A DNA stretch of 64,000 nucleotides, taken from assembly GCF_014650695.1 (NCBI RefSeq), contig NZ_BMVL01000003.1, positions 557,120 through 621,119 of the forward strand, in the 5' to 3' direction. A program made the position numbers and the translations under genes. The DNA comes from Streptomyces avidinii. GTDB lineage: Bacteria; Actinomycetota; Actinomycetes; Streptomycetales; Streptomycetaceae. A model generated the notes under the pieces. That model saw only the letters and a program-made list of their open reading frames with translations, did no database searches and had not been told where the DNA came from. This document shows, piece by piece, positions 17,755-26,201 of this stretch (within the stretch, counting starts at the first letter, position 1; the number at the start of each line of letters is the position of its first letter).

Positions 17755-18549
17755 ATGACCAGTGGATTCCCTCCCGTGCCCCACGGGACAGCAGCCGCCG
17801 CGGGCCTCGACCCGGCGGGCCGTACCGCCCTGGTGACGGGCGCCGGCAGCGGCATCGGGCGGGCCTGCGCCTCGGCGCTCGCCGAGGCCGGAGCCCTCGT
17901 ACACGTGGTGGACATGGACGCCGCCGCGGCGAAGTCCGTGGCGGCGGCGATCGGCGGGCGGGCGCACGTGGTGGACCTGGCCCGGGCCGAGGCCGTCGGG
18001 GAGCTCCCCGCCGACATCGACATCCTGGTCAACAACGCCGGACTCCAGCACGTCGCCCCGCTGACCGAGTTCCCTCCGGACCGCTTCGCACTGATGCAGC
18101 GCGTGATGGTCCAGGCGCCGTTCCTGCTGATCCGCCGGACCCTGCCGTACATGTGCGCACGGGGCTGGGGCCGCGTCGTCAACATCTCCAGCGTGCACGG
18201 GCTGCGCGCCAGCGCGTTCAAGGCCGGCTACGTGACCGCGAAGCACGGTCTCGAAGGACTGAGCAAGGTGACCGCAGTCGAGGGCGCCCCGCACGGAGTC
18301 ACCAGCAACTGCGTGAACCCCGGCTACGTCCGCACCCCGCTCGTCGAGCGGCAGGTCGAGGCCCAGGCCGCCGCACACGGCATCGACGCCGGTCAGGTGG
18401 TGTCCGAGGTCCTGCTGGGACGCTCCGCGGTCAAGCGGCTGATCGAACCGGAGGAGGTCGCCGCCACCGTGCTGTGGCTGTGCGGCCCGCACACCGGGTA
18501 CGTCACGGGCGCCTCGATCCCCCTGGACGGCGGCTGGACCGCCGCCTAG
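17755..18549 (+). CDS. 3-hydroxybutyrate dehydrogenase-like SDR (264 aa)
   Basis: This is a classical SDR with the cofactor loop TGAGSGIG at 28-35, NNAGLQHVAPLTEFP, ISSVHGLRAS with the catalytic Ser, YVTAKHG as the YxxxK pair, and NPGYVRTPLVERQ. The NAGLQHVAP, SSVHG and GYVRTPLVE blocks are characteristic of D-3-hydroxybutyrate dehydrogenase. It probably oxidises 3-hydroxybutyrate to acetoacetate with NAD. The longer open frame upstream (from 17332) lies inside the previous gene. The ATG at 17755 gives the usual family length. Confidence 0.85.
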   Translation: MTSGFPPVPHGTAAAAGLDPAGRTALVTGAGSGIGRACASALAEAGALVHVVDMDAAAAKSVAAAIGGRAHVVDLARAEAVGELPADIDILVNNAGLQHVAPLTEFPPDRFALMQRVMVQAPFLLIRRTLPYMCARGWGRVVNISSVHGLRASAFKAGYVTAKHGLEGLSKVTAVEGAPHGVTSNCVNPGYVRTPLVERQVEAQAAAHGIDAGQVVSEVLLGRSAVKRLIEPEEVAATVLWLCGPHTGYVTGASIPLDGGWTAA

Positions 18550-18580
18550 GCCGGATCGGCGCGGTGCCGCTCAGAAGCCC

Positions 18581-18838
18581 TCAGAAGTCGGGCCGGGTGC
18601 CCGAGACCCGGTCCCACAGGGAGCGGGTGGCCCCGAAACCGCTCTCGTGCACCCAGACGTGGGTGCACCCGGGGCATTGCAGGTGGAGCAGGCTGCCGGT
18701 GTTGGTGAGCAGGTAGCGCCAGTGCGTGGAGCAGGTGCGCCGCTGCTCGCAGGGCTCGCAGCCGCGGGCGTCCGCGCACTTCGGGCAGGCCACCCAGGCG
18801 CGGCGCCCGGGATCGGCCTGCGGGTCAAGCGGCAGCAC
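18581..18838 (-). CDS. Small Cys-rich zinc-ribbon-like protein (85 aa)
   Basis: The GTG start at 18838 has GGAGA 5 nt upstream, inside the end of the preceding gene. It overlaps that gene by 14 nt, so translation is coupled. The product has CPKC, CEPC, an isolated Cys in RRTCSTH, and CPGC. These are enough Cys/His residues for two zinc sites, around a conserved HWRYLLTNTGSLLHLQCPGCTHVWVHE core. It is a conserved streptomycete hypothetical of unknown function. An ATG at 18865 would add nine residues. Confidence 0.75.
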   Translation of the reverse strand: MLPLDPQADPGRRAWVACPKCADARGCEPCEQRRTCSTHWRYLLTNTGSLLHLQCPGCTHVWVHESGFGATRSLWDRVSGTRPDF

Positions 18839-19109
18839 GGCCGTCTCCGCGAGCGGGCAGCACACCGGCCGCGACCAGCTCGTCGTAGACGCGCTGCTGA
18901 TCGGCGTCGAGCCCGGAGTACAGCAGGTCGTACGCGGCGTCCTCGCCGAGGAGCACCTCGACCGGATCCCAGTCCGGGCCGAGGGCCGCCATCACCTGGG
19001 CGCGCCGGAGCACCTCCTGGGAGGTGAGGTCGACGCTGAAATCGACCAGCTCGGACGCGTCGGGGGCACCGGAGGCGTCGGAGGGAGGGGTGGGATCGTG
19101 GGGGGCCAT
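18825..19109 (-). CDS. Small acidic protein, possibly DUF6400-like (94 aa)
   Basis: A disordered N terminus rich in Pro/Asp/Ser precedes a helical core (DLTSQEVLRRAQVMAALGPDWDPVEVLLGEDAAYDLLYSGLDADQQRVYDELVAAGVLP). This core is a conserved small Streptomyces family; the DUF6400 name is from memory. The ATG at 19109 starts 8 nt downstream of a -10 element, so the mRNA is probably leaderless. A TTG at 19127 lies within the promoter. It is coupled to the Cys-rich protein downstream. Confidence 0.7.
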   Translation of the reverse strand: MAPHDPTPPSDASGAPDASELVDFSVDLTSQEVLRRAQVMAALGPDWDPVEVLLGEDAAYDLLYSGLDADQQRVYDELVAAGVLPARGDGRAAA

Positions 19110-19116
19110 GCCATCG

Positions 19117-19146
19117 AAGTTAGGCAACCCTTCCTTCCCTGGTCAA
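19117..19146 (-). promoter_or_regulatory. Leaderless promoter, with a weak iron-box-like overlap
   Basis: TTGACC (19141-19146) and TAACTT (19117-19122) are separated by 18 bp, and transcription should start at or next to ATG 19109. GTTAGGC (19119-19125) overlaps the -10 and resembles the core of the DmdR/DtxR iron box, but only about 12 of 19 positions agree with that consensus. Confidence 0.5.
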
Positions 19147-19215
19147 GGGAGGGTGGGCGGAGTCACAGCGCCGGGCGGGCGACTGCGCGCGCGACTGCGG
19201 CCGGGCGGGGCGACG

Positions 19216-19237
19216 TGACAAATGTAATGGCCTGTCA
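19216..19237. promoter_or_regulatory. Inverted repeat upstream of the serine hydrolase
   Basis: TGACA (19216-19220) and TGTCA (19233-19237) are symmetric about a 12-bp AT-richer centre in the divergent gap. It could be an operator or part of a promoter for the gene starting at 19366. The regulator is unknown. Confidence 0.4.
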
Positions 19238-19365
19238 AGGTGCTCATCGGTCTGGAGGTTGATGCCCGGTTCGTCCTGGCGGACGAGGCCGGACCACGGG
19301 GCGGCACGAAAAATGGGAGTGACCAAGATCGCCGGGCCCCACCGGGCCATCGACGAGGAGCCGCC

Positions 19366-20784
19366 GTGCCCCACACCCGTCCTGCCGACCGACCCGCACC
19401 ACGACTGCGTCGAGCCGCCTCGGCCACAGCCGTCGCCATAGCCCTGCTCGCGGGCCTCGCCCCGGTCGCGAGCGCCGCGAGTCAGGAGGCGCCGAGCGCC
19501 TACGGTCCGGCCGCCGGCCGGCACCTCGACCGGACCCGGCTGCAGACGGGGCTGAACGCGATCCATGAGGCGGGCGTGTACGGCGTCTACTCCGCCGTCC
19601 GCGACGGCCGCGAGCGCTTCGACGGCGCCGCCGGCCTCGCCGACGTGTCCACCGGGCGCAAGGTCCGCCCGGACCTCCGGCACCGGGTCGGCAGCGTCAC
19701 CAAGACGTTCACCGCCGTCGCCGTGCTCCAGCAGTCCGCCAAGGGGCGGGTGGACCTCGACCGGCCGGTCGGCGACTACGTGCCCGAGCTGCTGCCGGGC
19801 GAGCGCGGCCGCAAGGTGACCGTACGCATGCTGCTCAACCACACCAGCGGCATCCACGACTACGTCGCCGACGCCTTCCCCTCCCTCCTGAAGGGGACCA
19901 CGGAGAGCCTGGACGACCACCGGTACCGCACGATCGCGCCCGCCGAGCTGATCGGGTACGGGGTGGCCCGGCCGCAGCTGTTCGAACCCGGCACCGACTG
20001 GTCCTACTCCAACACCAACTACGTGCTGCTGGGCGAGGTGCTCCGCAAGGTGACCGGCCAGGACCCGGAGCGGCTGATCACCCAGGACGTGATCCGCCGT
20101 GCGGGCCTGCGCGACACCTACTTCCCGGGTACCGACCCGCGCATCCGCGGCGCCCACGCCCGCATGTACGAGAGCTTCTACGGGATCATCGACCCGCCGC
20201 GCGACTACAGCGACTACAACATGACCTGGGCCGGTACCGCCGGCGCCCTCGTCTCCACCACGCAGGACCTCAACACCTTCTACCGTGCCCTGCTGGGCGG
20301 CGACCTCCTGCCCCGCCGCCAGCTGGACCAGATGCGCACCACCGTCGACGTCAAGGACGAGACGGGGGCCGTGGCCATGCGCTACGGCCTCGGCATCTAC
20401 ACCATGGACACGCCGTGCGGCCCGGCCTGGGGCCACGACGGGGGAGTCTTCGGCGCCGGCACCTGGGCCCTGTCCAGCCCGGACGGCCGCCGCCAGTTCG
20501 CCATCGGCTGCAACCTGATGAAGTACCAGCGCATCAACGAGAGCGGCACCGCCTTCGACCCGCACCCGGCCGACGCCGCCCTGAGGGACTACCGCGACCG
20601 GTCGCTGTGCGGCACCACCGCGCCGCGGACCCCCGACCCGGCCGGGAAGGACCGCTCCGCCGGCACCCCGCCGGTCCCGGTCCCGGTCCCGGCCCCGTCG
20701 GCCGAGGCCGCCCCGGCCGCTCCGCGCGCACTGCCCCCGACCATGCCCGCGCTCCCCGGACCGCTGTCGGGTCCCGTTCGCTGA
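19366..20784 (+). CDS. Secreted serine hydrolase, DD-peptidase/class C beta-lactamase fold (472 aa)
   Basis: GTG 19366 follows GAGGAG at a 5-nt spacing and opens a signal peptide: basic RRAASATAV, a hydrophobic core, then ASA. The catalytic triad motifs are SVTK (Ser110, Lys113), YSN (214-216) and HDGG (His357 block). The arrangement is close to the Streptomyces R61 DD-carboxypeptidase type. A Pro/Val/Ala-rich tail of about 60 residues follows and could be wall-spanning. It probably acts on peptidoglycan stem peptides or related esters outside the cell. Earlier in-frame codons (19240) would hide the signal peptide. Confidence 0.9.
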   Translation: MPHTRPADRPAPRLRRAASATAVAIALLAGLAPVASAASQEAPSAYGPAAGRHLDRTRLQTGLNAIHEAGVYGVYSAVRDGRERFDGAAGLADVSTGRKVRPDLRHRVGSVTKTFTAVAVLQQSAKGRVDLDRPVGDYVPELLPGERGRKVTVRMLLNHTSGIHDYVADAFPSLLKGTTESLDDHRYRTIAPAELIGYGVARPQLFEPGTDWSYSNTNYVLLGEVLRKVTGQDPERLITQDVIRRAGLRDTYFPGTDPRIRGAHARMYESFYGIIDPPRDYSDYNMTWAGTAGALVSTTQDLNTFYRALLGGDLLPRRQLDQMRTTVDVKDETGAVAMRYGLGIYTMDTPCGPAWGHDGGVFGAGTWALSSPDGRRQFAIGCNLMKYQRINESGTAFDPHPADAALRDYRDRSLCGTTAPRTPDPAGKDRSAGTPPVPVPVPAPSAEAAPAAPRALPPTMPALPGPLSGPVR

Positions 20785-20799
20785 GCGGGCGGCCAGGTG

Positions 20800-20850
20800 C
20801 GCCGCCGTCCGTCCGCCCGCCCCGGGGGAGCGGACGGACGGACGGCGGCG
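20800..20850. terminator. Strong hairpin terminator with T-rich tail
   Basis: Perfect 16-bp arms (20800-20815 and 20835-20850) around a 19-nt loop are followed by CTGTTCTT. It terminates the serine hydrolase transcript. Confidence 0.85.
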
Positions 20851-20922
20851 CTGTTCTTACGGAACCGTGACGTGCGGTCCGGCGAGCCCGTCGCGGGGCC
20901 GTACCCGGCATAGCGTCGGGGC

Positions 20923-21978
20923 ATGCGTGTACTTGTGACTGGAGGCGCGGGCTTCATCGGCTCGCACATCGTCGCCGAGCTGATCGCCCGTGGGCACGAG
21001 CCGGCGGTCTTCGACCTGGCGGACGACGGGCGGGACGTACGGGACCCGGAGGCGGTGGCCGAGGCGCTGGCGGGCGTGCAGGCGGTCTGCCACCAGGCGG
21101 CCAGGGTGGGACTGGGGAAGGACTTCGGGGACGCCCCCGGCTACGTGTCGGCCAACGACCTGGGCACCGCGGTGCTGCTGGCCGAGATGGCGCGGGCGCG
21201 GGTTCCGAGACTGCTGCTCGCCGGATCGATGGTCGTCTACGGCGAGGGACGCTACGAGTGCCCCACCCACGGCACGGTCCGGCCCGGGCCGCGTGACGAA
21301 GCCGACCTGAGGGCGGGGCGGTTCGAGCCGCGCTGCCCGGTCTGCGGCGCCGACCTGGCGCCGGGGCTGGTCGCGGAGGACGCCCCGATGGACCCGCGGA
21401 ACGTCTACGCCACGACCAAACTCGCCCAGGAACACCTCGCGTCCTCCTGGGCCAGGGCGACCGGCGGACGCGTCGTCTCGCTGCGCTACCACAACGTCTA
21501 CGGGCCCGGGATGCCCCGCGACACCCCGTACGCGGGGGTGGCCGCGCTCTTCCGGTCCTCGCTCGCGCGGGGCGAGGCGCCGCGGGTCTTCGAGGACGGC
21601 GGCCAGCGGCGGGACTTCGTCCACGTGCGGGACGTGGCAGCGGCCAACGCGGTGGCCCTAGAGGCCCTGACCGGGGCGGACGCGGCCGGCGGGCCCGCGG
21701 GATTCGCCGCCTACAACGTCGGCAGCGGGGACCCGAGGACCGTCGGCGACATGGCCGAGGCGCTTGCGGCCGCCTGCGGAGGCCCGGCCCCGGTCGTCAC
21801 CGGTGAGTACCGCCTCGGCGACGTCCGCCACATCACCGCCGACTCGGCGCGCCTGCGCCACGACCTGGGCTGGCGCCCCGCGATCCCCTTCACCACGGGC
21901 ATGGCCGAACTCGCCGCGGCCGCGGACGCCCCGAGCCCTGCCTGGGCCGCAGACAGGGTACGGAAAGGGACTGCCTAG
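20923..21978 (+). CDS. Nucleotide-sugar epimerase/dehydratase with a Cys/His insert (351 aa)
   Basis: This is an extended SDR with the cofactor motif GGAGFIGSH, catalytic Tyr and Lys in YATTKLAQE, RYHNVYGPGMP and RRDFVHVRDVAAA, the UDP-sugar 4-epimerase/dehydratase pattern. Between VVYGEGRY and the YATTK helix there is an insert of about 45 residues bearing C113-P-T-H116 and C138-P-V-C141, a likely zinc knuckle, which ordinary GalE lacks. It probably serves the surface-glycan block that follows (GT2, DUF2064, GT87). A TAGCGT -10 8 nt before the ATG suggests leaderless translation. Its TAG shares CTAG with the convergent kinase gene. Confidence 0.85.
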   Translation: MRVLVTGGAGFIGSHIVAELIARGHEPAVFDLADDGRDVRDPEAVAEALAGVQAVCHQAARVGLGKDFGDAPGYVSANDLGTAVLLAEMARARVPRLLLAGSMVVYGEGRYECPTHGTVRPGPRDEADLRAGRFEPRCPVCGADLAPGLVAEDAPMDPRNVYATTKLAQEHLASSWARATGGRVVSLRYHNVYGPGMPRDTPYAGVAALFRSSLARGEAPRVFEDGGQRRDFVHVRDVAAANAVALEALTGADAAGGPAGFAAYNVGSGDPRTVGDMAEALAAACGGPAPVVTGEYRLGDVRHITADSARLRHDLGWRPAIPFTTGMAELAAAADAPSPAWAADRVRKGTA

Positions 21979-23087
21979 CCCGCGGCCGCGGGCAGGGTCA
22001 GTTCGAAGCGGCAGCCGCCCGAGACGTTGCGGACGTGCGCGTGGCCCGCGTGGGCCTCGACGATGCCCCGGACGATCGCGAGGCCCAGGCCCGCGCCCGA
22101 GGGCGGGGTGCGGGCCGGAGTGCCGCGCCAGCCGGTGTCGAAGACGCGCGGGAGGTCCTCCTCGGGGATACCGCCGCAGGCGTCGGTGACCGAGAGCACC
22201 ACGGAGTCCGCCCGGCGTTCGGCGGCGATCGCGACCGTACCGTCGGCCGGGGTGTGGCGGATGGCGTTGACCAGGAGGTTCGACAGGACCCGGGTCATCT
22301 CCTTGCCGTCCACCTCCACCGGCAGCGAGGCCACCCCGTCGCCGACCAGCCGTACGCCGTGCTCGCGGGCCAGCGCGTCCGTGCCGGCCAGGGCGTCGCC
22401 CACCAGGTCGTGCAGGGACATCCGGGTGAGGGTGAGGGACAGCGCGCCCGCATGGATGCGGGAGAGCTCGAACAGGTCGCCGACCATGGAGTTGAGGCGG
22501 TCCACCTCCGTACGCATCTGCCGGTGGTAGCGGGCGGGGTCGGCGGCCATGCCGTCCTCCAGCGCCTCCGACATGGCGCGCAGCCCGGCCAGCGGGGTGC
22601 GCAGATCGTGCGAGATCCAGGCCACCAGCTCGCGCCGCGAGGCCTCCAGGGCCCGCTCGCGTTCCCGGGAGGCGGCCAGCCGCTCGCTGGTGAGGGACAG
22701 CTCGCGGCTCAGTGCCGTCAGCTCCGCGGGGGCGGGTATCACCGGCGCCGCGAAGGTGCCCTCCTCCCCGAAGACCCGCGCCGCGGCGACGAGTTCCCGG
22801 CAGCGCCGGACCACCTGGCGGCCCAGCAGCAGTGCGGTGGCCATCGAGACGGCGGCGGCCGTCGCGACGACCATGGTCACCACGAACAGGTCGTGGGAGG
22901 ACAGGAACATCGCCCAGGCCACCGTCAGCGTCCCGGCGAGCATCGCGGTCACGGCGACCGCGGCGACGATCGCGAGGGAGACGGCAACGCTGCGTCGGCG
23001 CAGTATGCGCAGGGCCACGGCCCCGAGCAGGCCGGCGGCGCCCGCGCCGAGGAGGGCGTACAGGGCGATCAGCAGCAGATCACGCAT
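21975..23087 (-). CDS. Sensor histidine kinase (370 aa)
   Basis: Two to three N-terminal membrane helices (residues 5-90) are followed by a short HAMP-like linker. The HisKA box WISHDLRTPLAG carries the phosphorylatable His160. The ATPase domain has an N box (NLLVNAIRHTP), a G1-like box (DACGGIPEEDL) and GAGLGLAIVRGIVEAHAG. There is little extracytoplasmic sequence, so it probably senses an intramembrane or cytoplasmic signal. Its start overlaps the response regulator stop by 8 nt, so the two form one operon. Confidence 0.93.
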   Translation of the reverse strand: MRDLLLIALYALLGAGAAGLLGAVALRILRRRSVAVSLAIVAAVAVTAMLAGTLTVAWAMFLSSHDLFVVTMVVATAAAVSMATALLLGRQVVRRCRELVAAARVFGEEGTFAAPVIPAPAELTALSRELSLTSERLAASRERERALEASRRELVAWISHDLRTPLAGLRAMSEALEDGMAADPARYHRQMRTEVDRLNSMVGDLFELSRIHAGALSLTLTRMSLHDLVGDALAGTDALAREHGVRLVGDGVASLPVEVDGKEMTRVLSNLLVNAIRHTPADGTVAIAAERRADSVVLSVTDACGGIPEEDLPRVFDTGWRGTPARTPPSGAGLGLAIVRGIVEAHAGHAHVRNVSGGCRFELTLPAAAG

Positions 23088-23922
23088 GGCCGTCCTCCGC
23101 CCCGACCGCCGGCGCGGTGCCGGCCTCCGGGGCCGCCTCGAAGCGGTAGCCGGCGCCCCACACGGTCCGGATCAACTGCGGACTGCCCGGATCGTCCTCG
23201 ATCTTCCCGCGGAGCCGCCGCACGTGCACGGTGACCGTCGACAGGTCGCCGAAGTCCCAGCCCCAGACCTCGCGCATCAGCCGCTCCCGGTCGCACACCT
23301 GACCGGGGTGCCGCAGGAAGTAGGCGAGGAGATCGAACTCCCGCAGGGTGAGCGCGAGTTCCCTGCCCTCCTTGTGGACCCGGCGGGCCGCCGGGTCCAG
23401 CGTCAGTCCCGCCACCGCGAGGCGCGGACCGCCCTCCGGAGCACCGGACGGGCCGCCGGCCTGCGCCCGGCGCAGGACCGACCGGACCCGCAGGACGAGC
23501 TCCCGCGGACTGAACGGCTTGGTCACGTAGTCGTCCGCGCCCACCTCCAGGCCCAGGATCCGGTCGTCCTCGTCGCCGCGCGCGGTGAGCATGATGACCG
23601 GGACGGGCCGGCCGCCGTTCTCCCGGCCGCCGCTCTCGCGGGCGCGCAGCCGTCGGCAGACCTCCAGCCCGTCCATCCCGGGGAGCATCAGGTCGAGGAC
23701 CATCAGGTCGGGACGGTGCTCCTCGGCGGCGCGCAGGCCGGCCGGGCCGTCCGCGGCCAGGCGCACCGTGAAACCGGCCCGCTCCAGGTACCCGGCCACG
23801 ACCTCCGAGACGGTCGGATCGTCGTCCACGACCAGAACGCTGCCCAGGGCGCCGCCCCGCTCGGTGTCGGTCCCGTCGGCGCGGGGCTGCTCGTTCGCAC
23901 GGTCCACATTGCTCACTGCCAT
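23080..23922 (-). CDS. OmpR/PhoB-type response regulator (280 aa)
   Basis: The receiver domain begins SVLVVDDDPTVSEVV, carries the phospho-acceptor Asp77 in VLDLMLPGMDG and the conserved Lys in YVTKPFSPREL. A Gly/Pro linker leads to a winged helix (REFDLLAYFLRHPGQVCDRERLM, VTVHVRRLRGKIEDDP, IRTVWGAGYRF). It is coexpressed with the kinase. The divergent GT2 operon is a plausible target. Confidence 0.93.
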   Translation of the reverse strand: MAVSNVDRANEQPRADGTDTERGGALGSVLVVDDDPTVSEVVAGYLERAGFTVRLAADGPAGLRAAEEHRPDLMVLDLMLPGMDGLEVCRRLRARESGGRENGGRPVPVIMLTARGDEDDRILGLEVGADDYVTKPFSPRELVLRVRSVLRRAQAGGPSGAPEGGPRLAVAGLTLDPAARRVHKEGRELALTLREFDLLAYFLRHPGQVCDRERLMREVWGWDFGDLSTVTVHVRRLRGKIEDDPGSPQLIRTVWGAGYRFEAAPEAGTAPAVGAEDGHA

Positions 23923-24045
23923 GGCTCCAGGCTGTCATCCACCGGGCCCCTCGTGTGGCGCGGACCCCCTCGGGCGGGACGGCGTCCGCGTTTCGTAAGG
24001 TCTACGGGCCCCTTTTCCGCCGTCGCGATTCCTACGGTGTGGAGG

Positions 24046-24762
24046 GTGACTTCATCAGCCAGTTCTCCGCCCCGCGCGGACCTCGTACTGCCGTGTCTCG
24101 ACGAGGCGCAGGCGCTTCCCTGGGTGCTGGCGCGGGTGCCGGCCGGGTGGCGGCCCATCGTCGTCGACAACGGATCGACCGACGGCTCGGCGGAGATCGC
24201 CCGCAGCCTGGGCGCCACCGTCGTGCACGAGAGCCGGCGCGGATTCGGCGCCGCCTGCCACGCGGGGCTCCTCGCGTCCCGCGCCGACCTCGTCTGCTTC
24301 TGCGACTGCGACGGCTCCATGGACCCCGGGCTGCTCGCCGCCATGGCGGTGCGGGTCGCCGCCGGTGAGGCCGACCTGCTGCTCGGCCGCCGCCGCCCGC
24401 AGGGGCGCGGCGCATGGCCCGTGCACGCGCGTGCCGGGAACCTGGCGCTGGCGCGGATGCTGCGCCGCCGCACCGGGCTGCGGCTGCACGACCTCGGACC
24501 GATGCGGGTCGCGCGCCGCGAGGCGCTGCTCGGCCTGCAACTGACCGACCGGCGCAGCGGCTACCCGCTCCAGATGGTCGTCCGGGCCGCGGACGCCGGT
24601 TGGCGCGTCGCCGAGACCGACGTCCCCTACCTGCCCCGCTCCGGGAAGTCCAAGGTCACCGGTACCTGGCGAGGCACGTGGCAGGCGGTGCGCGACATGC
24701 GCAAGGTGCTCGCCGAGCCGCCGGGCACCCGCTCCGCACCCACCGAAGGGGTTTCCGCATGA
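24046..24762 (+). CDS. Glycosyltransferase family 2 (238 aa)
   Basis: The GT-A motifs are present: DLVLPCLDEAQALPWVL, VVDNGSTDGSAEIA and the metal-binding CDCDGSMDPG. It lacks the membrane helices of dolichol-phosphate mannose synthases with anchors, so it is a soluble polyprenyl-P or acceptor glycosyltransferase. GTG 24046 or 24037 are both possible; ribosome site and start are crowded, and the gene may be leaderless. It overlaps the next gene as AUGA, giving a tight three-gene operon with DUF2064 and methyltransferase genes, divergent from the two-component system. Confidence 0.85.
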   Translation: MTSSASSPPRADLVLPCLDEAQALPWVLARVPAGWRPIVVDNGSTDGSAEIARSLGATVVHESRRGFGAACHAGLLASRADLVCFCDCDGSMDPGLLAAMAVRVAAGEADLLLGRRRPQGRGAWPVHARAGNLALARMLRRRTGLRLHDLGPMRVARREALLGLQLTDRRSGYPLQMVVRAADAGWRVAETDVPYLPRSGKSKVTGTWRGTWQAVRDMRKVLAEPPGTRSAPTEGVSA

Positions 24763-25379
24763 GCACCCTCCTCGTCATCGCCAAGGCCCCCGTCGCAGGC
24801 CGGGTCAAGACCCGCCTCACCCCGCACTTCACCCCCGAGCAGGCCGCAGACCTGGCCCGTGCCGCGCTCCGGGACACGCTGGCCGCGGTACTGGCCACCC
24901 CGGCCCGGCGGCGCGTCCTGGTGCTCGACGGAGCGCCCGGGCCCTGGCTGCCCCCCGGCATCGAGGTCGTCCCGCAGTGTGCGGGCGATCTCGACGCCCG
25001 GCTGGCCGCGGCCTTCGCCGGGGCCGACGGGCCGACCCTGCTCGTCGGCATGGACACCCCGCAGGTCACCCCGGAACTCCTCGCGCGGGGACTCGACTTC
25101 AGCGAGGCGGACGCCTGGTTCGGCCCCGCCGACGACGGCGGGTTCTGGGCGCTCGGCCTGGCCGAGCCCGACCCGGCCCTGCTCCTCGGCGTCCCCATGT
25201 CCCTGCCGACCACGGGCGAGCTGCAGCGCGGCCGGCTGACCGCCTCGGGGCGCGCGGTACGGGACCTGCCCGAGCTGTGCGACGTGGACACGCCGGCCGA
25301 CGCGGCGCGGGTCGCCGCCGCCGTCCCCGGTACCCGCTTCGCCGCCCTGCACTCCGGCCTCCGCGCGGTGACCCGATGA
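24759..25379 (+). CDS. DUF2064/TIGR04282 nucleotidyl-glycosyl transferase-like (206 aa)
   Basis: The product begins TLLVIAKAPVAGRVKTRLTP, the diagnostic N-terminal block of TIGR04282 (DUF2064), a GT-A-like family named from arsenosugar synthesis operons. LVGMDTPQVTPELL and FGPADDGGFWALGL complete the nucleotide-sugar or NTP site. Its start overlaps the GT2 stop and its stop overlaps the methyltransferase start (both AUGA), so the trio is translationally coupled. The GT2-TIGR04282 pairing is widely conserved. Its true substrate in streptomycetes is not known to me. Confidence 0.88.
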   Translation: MSTLLVIAKAPVAGRVKTRLTPHFTPEQAADLARAALRDTLAAVLATPARRRVLVLDGAPGPWLPPGIEVVPQCAGDLDARLAAAFAGADGPTLLVGMDTPQVTPELLARGLDFSEADAWFGPADDGGFWALGLAEPDPALLLGVPMSLPTTGELQRGRLTASGRAVRDLPELCDVDTPADAARVAAAVPGTRFAALHSGLRAVTR

Positions 25380-26122
25380 CCGCCCAGCTCACCGAACCGG
25401 CCCGCACCGCATCCGGTCGCACCGCATCCGGTCGCACCGAATCAGGCCGCACACAATCAGGCGGCACCGAACCCGCCGCCACCGAATCCGTCCTCACCTG
25501 GCAGGCCGACCCCTACGCCGACGCGCTCCGCTCCGGCCGGGGCCCGCTCTACCTGCGACGCTCCGACGGCTGGCTGCTCCCGCTGGACGTGGAGCGCTGG
25601 TGCGCCGAGCCCGACGAGGCGGACGAGGGCGTCCTCGCCCGCTGCCGCGGACCGGTCCTGGACATCGGCTGCGGCCCCGGGCGCCTCGTCGCCACCCTTG
25701 CCGCACGCGGGCACCGGGCGCTGGGTGTGGACGTCACCCCGGAGGCGGTGGCCCGTACGACACAGGCGGGCGGCAGCGCCCTGTGCCGGTCCGTCTTCGA
25801 TCCGCTGCCCGGCGAGGGCCGCTGGGGCACGGTCCTGCTCATCGACGGCAACATCGGCATCGGCGGCGACCCGGCCGCCCTGCTCCGCCGCTCCGCCCGG
25901 CTCGCCGCACCGGGTGGCTCCCTGCTCGTCGAGGTGGCCACCGCAGACATGGACGAACGCGTCGATGTGCACGTCGACGACGGCCGCGGCGGCCACGGAG
26001 CCCCCTTCCGGTGGGCCCGGCTCGGCGCCCGCGCCCTGTGCGCCGCGGCCCCGGACGCCGGCTGGACCCGGTCCGTGCCCTGGCAGGCCGCGGGGCGCGC
26101 CTTCGTGGCCCTGCAGCGCTGA
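25376..26122 (+). CDS. SAM-dependent methyltransferase of the glycan operon (248 aa)
   Basis: VLDIGCGPGRLVATLAARGHRALGVDVTPEAV is the SAM site near residue 93. LLIDGNIGIGGDPAALL and GRAFVALQR are shared with methyltransferases that accompany TIGR04282 and GT2. The N terminus (about residues 8-36) is Thr/Ser/Gly/Arg low-complexity sequence encoded by imperfect repeats of an 8-codon segment, probably disordered. It is the last gene of the three-gene operon. Confidence 0.8.
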   Translation: MTAQLTEPARTASGRTASGRTESGRTQSGGTEPAATESVLTWQADPYADALRSGRGPLYLRRSDGWLLPLDVERWCAEPDEADEGVLARCRGPVLDIGCGPGRLVATLAARGHRALGVDVTPEAVARTTQAGGSALCRSVFDPLPGEGRWGTVLLIDGNIGIGGDPAALLRRSARLAAPGGSLLVEVATADMDERVDVHVDDGRGGHGAPFRWARLGARALCAAAPDAGWTRSVPWQAAGRAFVALQR

Positions 26123-26201
26123 CCGACGTACGGGAAGGGGGGTGACGTGGCGACCACGTCACCCCCCTGCTGCGTCGACCGGCAGACGCCGTGGGCCGGC
26201 G

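Noticed and set aside
22549..24036. Upstream extension of the GT2 frame
   Set aside because: It lies opposite the kinase and response regulator and does not show domain-like sequence. The GT2 start is near 24046.
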